Of a DNA stretch of 64,000 bases, positions 61,401-64,000 are shown in pieces; within the stretch, counting starts at the first letter, position 1, and every line of letters begins with the position of its first letter. The position numbers were made by a program, and so were the translations under genes. This DNA comes from Trebouxia sp. TZW2008 (Eukaryota; Chlorophyta; Trebouxiophyceae; Trebouxiales; Trebouxiaceae): NCBI GenBank assembly GCA_002118135.1, contig BDIU01000450.1, positions 62,001-126,000 of the forward strand. The letters run 5' to 3'. A model generated the notes under the pieces. The model saw only the letters and a list, made by a program, of their open reading frames with translations. It was not told the origin of the DNA and did no database searches.

Positions 61401-64000
61401 TGCATAGCTCCCCATACAACCCAAGCCCTCCAAGTTCTCTCCATCAGGTGAGGCTTTGGGATAGATTGCAACTGAGCGGGGGAGTGCAACCTCTTGTTAA
61501 TGAATGCTTGAAACATGTCCTGCTTGTTCTGTTGCACCTGGCAGTGTCAAAATCAAAATCTGCCCAACTCCCTTCAACAGGACGCAGCAAGTTGCGCTCA
61601 CTACGTATTACCGAGTATCTCTCAACTCGCTTGCTCATGTCAACATCATAAATGCACAGCCACAATAGCGTGCTGTGTGTAAGCTTGGCTATCAGAAACA
61701 TTACAGATGCACCAGCAGCAAAGTTGACACTTGCATCTTGGTGGTGTCAATAGGATCTGGCCTGTATGGAACATAGTTTTGCAAGAGCAAGCCAGCAACT
61801 TAGGCTTCACACTGTTGTTTTGAATTGCTGCAGGCATCCAACACACAGAAGCTGAAGTGCATCAGCACCAAACAAGAGTCCCTGGACGTGATGTCGTTTG
61901 AATTTGAACTGCCTCAGCATGCTCAGCAGGAGGTGCTGTGTCAGCCTGGCCAGTTTGCATCCTTTGACTTTGAGAAAATTCAGCCTGGCAAGACTTTGAA
62001 CCGCACATGGACCATCAGTAGTCCAACACAACAGATCCAGCAGAGACAAGCTTTCACCATCAGTGTCAAAAAGGTAAGTAAGCCTGGCTTTGACTTTATT
62101 TATGCAGAATTGCAATGTCGTATTCCCTCTGAAGTCCAACGCAGCAGATCAACCAGAGACAAGCTTTCACAACCAGTGTCAAGAAGGTGATGCCAATGCT
62201 GTCACACCTTTCTCACTGAAACAGTGACTTCTGTTCATGACAAAAGCTGTGGTACCCAAAAAGTTGCCCTTATGGTGACTAAGTTTTCTGACTCAGCCCT
62301 GCAATCAGAAGCCAGTGATTGCTTCCCAAATGCACTATTCCCACAACAAGAATGTCTTGATGTTAAATGCGCTCCTGAAGAGATAACTGCACCAGAGCCA
62401 ATGGTGGAACATCACTCTGAATAGGCCTGTCTGCCCTGTTGGAGGCAAATGTAGTGTCTGGTGAATTGAGGGATCAATGACTTCATTTGTGTACTGCGTG
62501 TTTTTGCTCACGTGATGGCATCAGCTCAGTCACAAGCTCTATTGCCCTCTTACAGGGCGTTTTAGTGCCCAGTTGGCTGTTTAAAAAATTGCACCCAGGC
62601 AACACCGTCACCTTCAGAGGCATTGTTGGGGATTCCTTCTTATGCAATTGACCAATCCAAGAACGACCATCTGTACCTGTTTTGGTAAGGTTGTGTCTGA
62701 TCCCTCTGCAGGGAGGTTCTGTATCCAGCTGGCTCTTTGACAACATGCACCCAGGCAACACCATCACCTTCGGAGGCATTGATGGAGACTTCACCTTGGC
62801 CTTGGCAGCTGAACTAGTGAAGCATGAGCGGTCCAAGAATGGAGTGCTGTTGGCCGCAGGAGGCATTGGCATCAAATACACGATTCACAACTGCACTGTC
62901 AAGCAAAGCTTACTGCTTGCAGGGAGGTTCTGTGTCCAGCTGGCTCTTTGACAACATGCACCCAGTTGACACCATCACCTTCGGAGGCATTGATGGAGAC
63001 TTCACCTTGGCCTTGACAGCTGAACTAGTGAAGCATGAGCGGTTCAAGAATGGAGTGCTGTTGGCCGCAGGAGGCATTGGCATCAAATACATGATTCACA
63101 ACTGCACTGTCAAGCAAAGCTTACTGCTTGCAGGGAGGTTTGGTGTCCAGCTGGCTCTTTGACAACATGCACTCAGGCAGCGCCATAACCTTCAGAGGCA
63201 TTGACGGGGACTTCACCTTAGCCTTGGCGATTGGCCAATCCAAGAACGACCATCTGTTCCTGTAACTGTAAGGTTTCTGTGACCTAATCATGCACTGGCA
63301 AACAAGTCTGATGTCTCTGCAGGGCGGTCTGGTGTCCAGCTGGCTTTTTGACAACATGCATACAGGAAAGTCCATCACCTTCAGAGGCATCGACGGAGAT
63401 TTCACCTTGGCATTAGCAGCTGAACTAGTCAAGAATGATCGGTCCAAGAACGGAGTGCTGTTAGTAGCAGGAGGCATAGGCATCACACCCATGAGAGTGA
63501 TGCTAGCTGAGAGGCTGGCCATGCAGCTGCCGATCACGCTGCTTTACTTTGTACGCACCCTGCAAGAGGCGCCTTTTCTAGAAGAGCTTTGTGAGGTGAG
63601 TCTTCTTCATGACCGTGCAGAAGTTGCGCTCATAAATCATGCCCAAGACAGTAGTTTTGGCTGAAAGGCTCACAAGACAGCTGCTGGTCATGCCGCTGTG
63701 TTTTGCATGGACCAAAAAGTGCCATTATCTGAACAGCTTTGTGAGGTGAAGCTTTGTTACAATCGACATCAACATCATGAGAATGCTGCTAGCTGAGAGG
63801 CTGGCAAAGCAACTGCCGGTCACGCTACTCTACTTTGTATGGACCCTTCAAGAAGCGCCTTTTCATGACGAGCTGTGTGAGGTGAGGCATTTTGTGATCA
63901 GTGAGCACAGTACAAATGCCTCAAAAAACAACCATGAGAATGATGCTGGCTGAGGAACTGACAGCGCAACTGACGGCCATGCTGCTATACTTTGTACAGA
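58408..64000 (+). CDS. PPOX-like FMN split-barrel fused to FNR-type flavoprotein (3' truncated)
   Basis: Seven in-phase exons are visible: 58408-58598, 58815-59086, 59434-59545, 59907-60094, 61206-61447, 61834-62073 and 63323-63595, then a donor. At least 506 aa; the gene runs off the window. The N-terminal half matches the pyridoxamine-phosphate-oxidase-like split barrel of such fusions (LWASVLFGNPSF, LENRRRNLLSGKI, QALGNCPKYIQ, TFFIASAH, GNLSLNPEAGLLF). The second half is ferredoxin-reductase-like: an FAD segment R392-T-W-T (canonical R-x-Y-S/T, so Tyr is replaced by Trp) and GGIGITPMRVM for NAD(P). Bacterial relatives often end in a 2Fe-2S domain, which would lie outside the window. Reaction unknown, probably NAD(P)H-dependent electron transfer. 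It is the gene most heavily loaded with junction copies. Confidence 0.85.
59970..60266 (+). repeat. Donor-side copy of PPOX-FNR exon 4
   Basis: The exon end from ACTTTGCCAGAAGGGTTTGA to its donor (60094) recurs 172 bp downstream, ending at 60266 with a kept donor (CTTAG|GTGAGC). The copy spans about 130 bp at high similarity with small indels. Confidence 0.93.
60481..61380 (+). repeat. Five-unit 180-bp tandem array at PPOX-FNR exon 5
   Basis: Acceptor plus exon start (GGAACTTGTCACTGAACCC, encoding NLSLNPEAGLLF) begins its unit at 60481, 60661, 60841, 61021 and 61201: four intervals of exactly 180 bp. The last unit leads into the complete exon 5. The last four units lie in one uninterrupted frame from about 60653 to the exon, since 180 is a multiple of three. 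The first unit has lost AG context (AAAAG). Confidence 0.96.
62018..62188 (+). repeat. Donor-side copy of PPOX-FNR exon 6
   Basis: The exon end CAGAGACAAGCTTTCACCA..AGTGTCAAAAAG (donor at 62073) is repeated about 114 bp downstream as CAGAGACAAGCTTTCACAA..GTGTCAAGAAG followed by GTGATG at 62188. Confidence 0.88.
62551..63480 (+). repeat. Five-unit acceptor-side array at PPOX-FNR exon 7
   Basis: Units start after acceptors at 62555, 62711, 62922, 63133 and 63322 (the real exon); spacings are 156, 211, 211 and 189 bp. The second and third units are almost identical for about 200 bp and read GGSVSSWLFDNMHPG..GIDGDFTLALAAELV..GGIGIKY. Here the true exon continues as GGIGITPM. The low divergence of units two and three marks them as the youngest. 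Confidence 0.95.
63480..64000 (+). repeat. Donor-side array at PPOX-FNR exon 7 end
   Basis: The exon end (MRVMLAERLAMQLPITLLYF..ELCE, donor at 63595) recurs ending at 63745 and 63881 with GTGAGG-type donors, and a fourth unit starts near 63920 and runs off the window. Offsets are 150 and 136 bp. The same exon thus carries arrays on both sides. Confidence 0.9.

Overview
This window looks like nuclear DNA from a green alga (Chlorophyta, perhaps a trebouxiophyte; the rank is inference). Nearly every gene is split by spliceosomal introns with GT...TGCAG borders. The FACT subunit, beta-carbonic anhydrase and rhomboid resemble plant or algal forms. The core histone genes are paired divergently, each carries one intron, and each ends in a conserved 3' stem-loop. 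All gene models below were built by hand from reading frame, splice sites, phase and family homology. No transcript data were available.

Layout: 1-2900 holds two tandem repeats and no recognisable gene. 3135-7029 is a core histone cluster (H3<->H2B, H4<->H2A). 7387-14845 (-) is SSRP1, the HMG-box subunit of FACT, in 14 exons. 15922-16065 is a small unknown ORF. 16506-19149 (-) is a coiled-coil protein gene with an incomplete 5' end. 21049-23711 (+) is an unrecognised protein of about 485 aa. 24781-29050 (+) is a beta-carbonic anhydrase. 30064-33748 (+) is an aldo-keto reductase. 34776-36013 (+) is an F-box/LRR-like gene with a broken frame. 36542-43276 (-) is NADPH-cytochrome P450 reductase. 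43515-43853 is a LINE 3'-end relic. 44280-53864 (+) is DNA topoisomerase 3-beta in 16 exons. 54913-57256 (+) is a rhomboid protease. 57549-58014 (-) is a VOC/glyoxalase-fold protein. 58408 to the window end (+) is a pyridoxamine-phosphate-oxidase-like domain fused to a ferredoxin-reductase-like flavoprotein, cut by the window edge.

Chromatin genes cluster in the first 15 kb (four histones plus a histone chaperone subunit). The rest is mixed housekeeping and redox metabolism, and I see no operon-like logic.

The most unusual property is structural. In six genes (SSRP1, carbonic anhydrase, aldo-keto reductase, P450 reductase, TOP3B, PPOX-FNR) about 23 of 59 exons are accompanied by one to four diverged tandem copies of one exon-intron junction. 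Copies of the 3' splice site plus exon start always lie upstream of the full exon. Copies of the exon end plus 5' splice site always lie downstream. Repeat periods are about 105-230 bp, and one array has a period of exactly 180 bp over five units. One full, frame-consistent exon always remains. This looks like a genome-wide process of small tandem duplications across splice junctions, and it may generate alternative exons or new introns.
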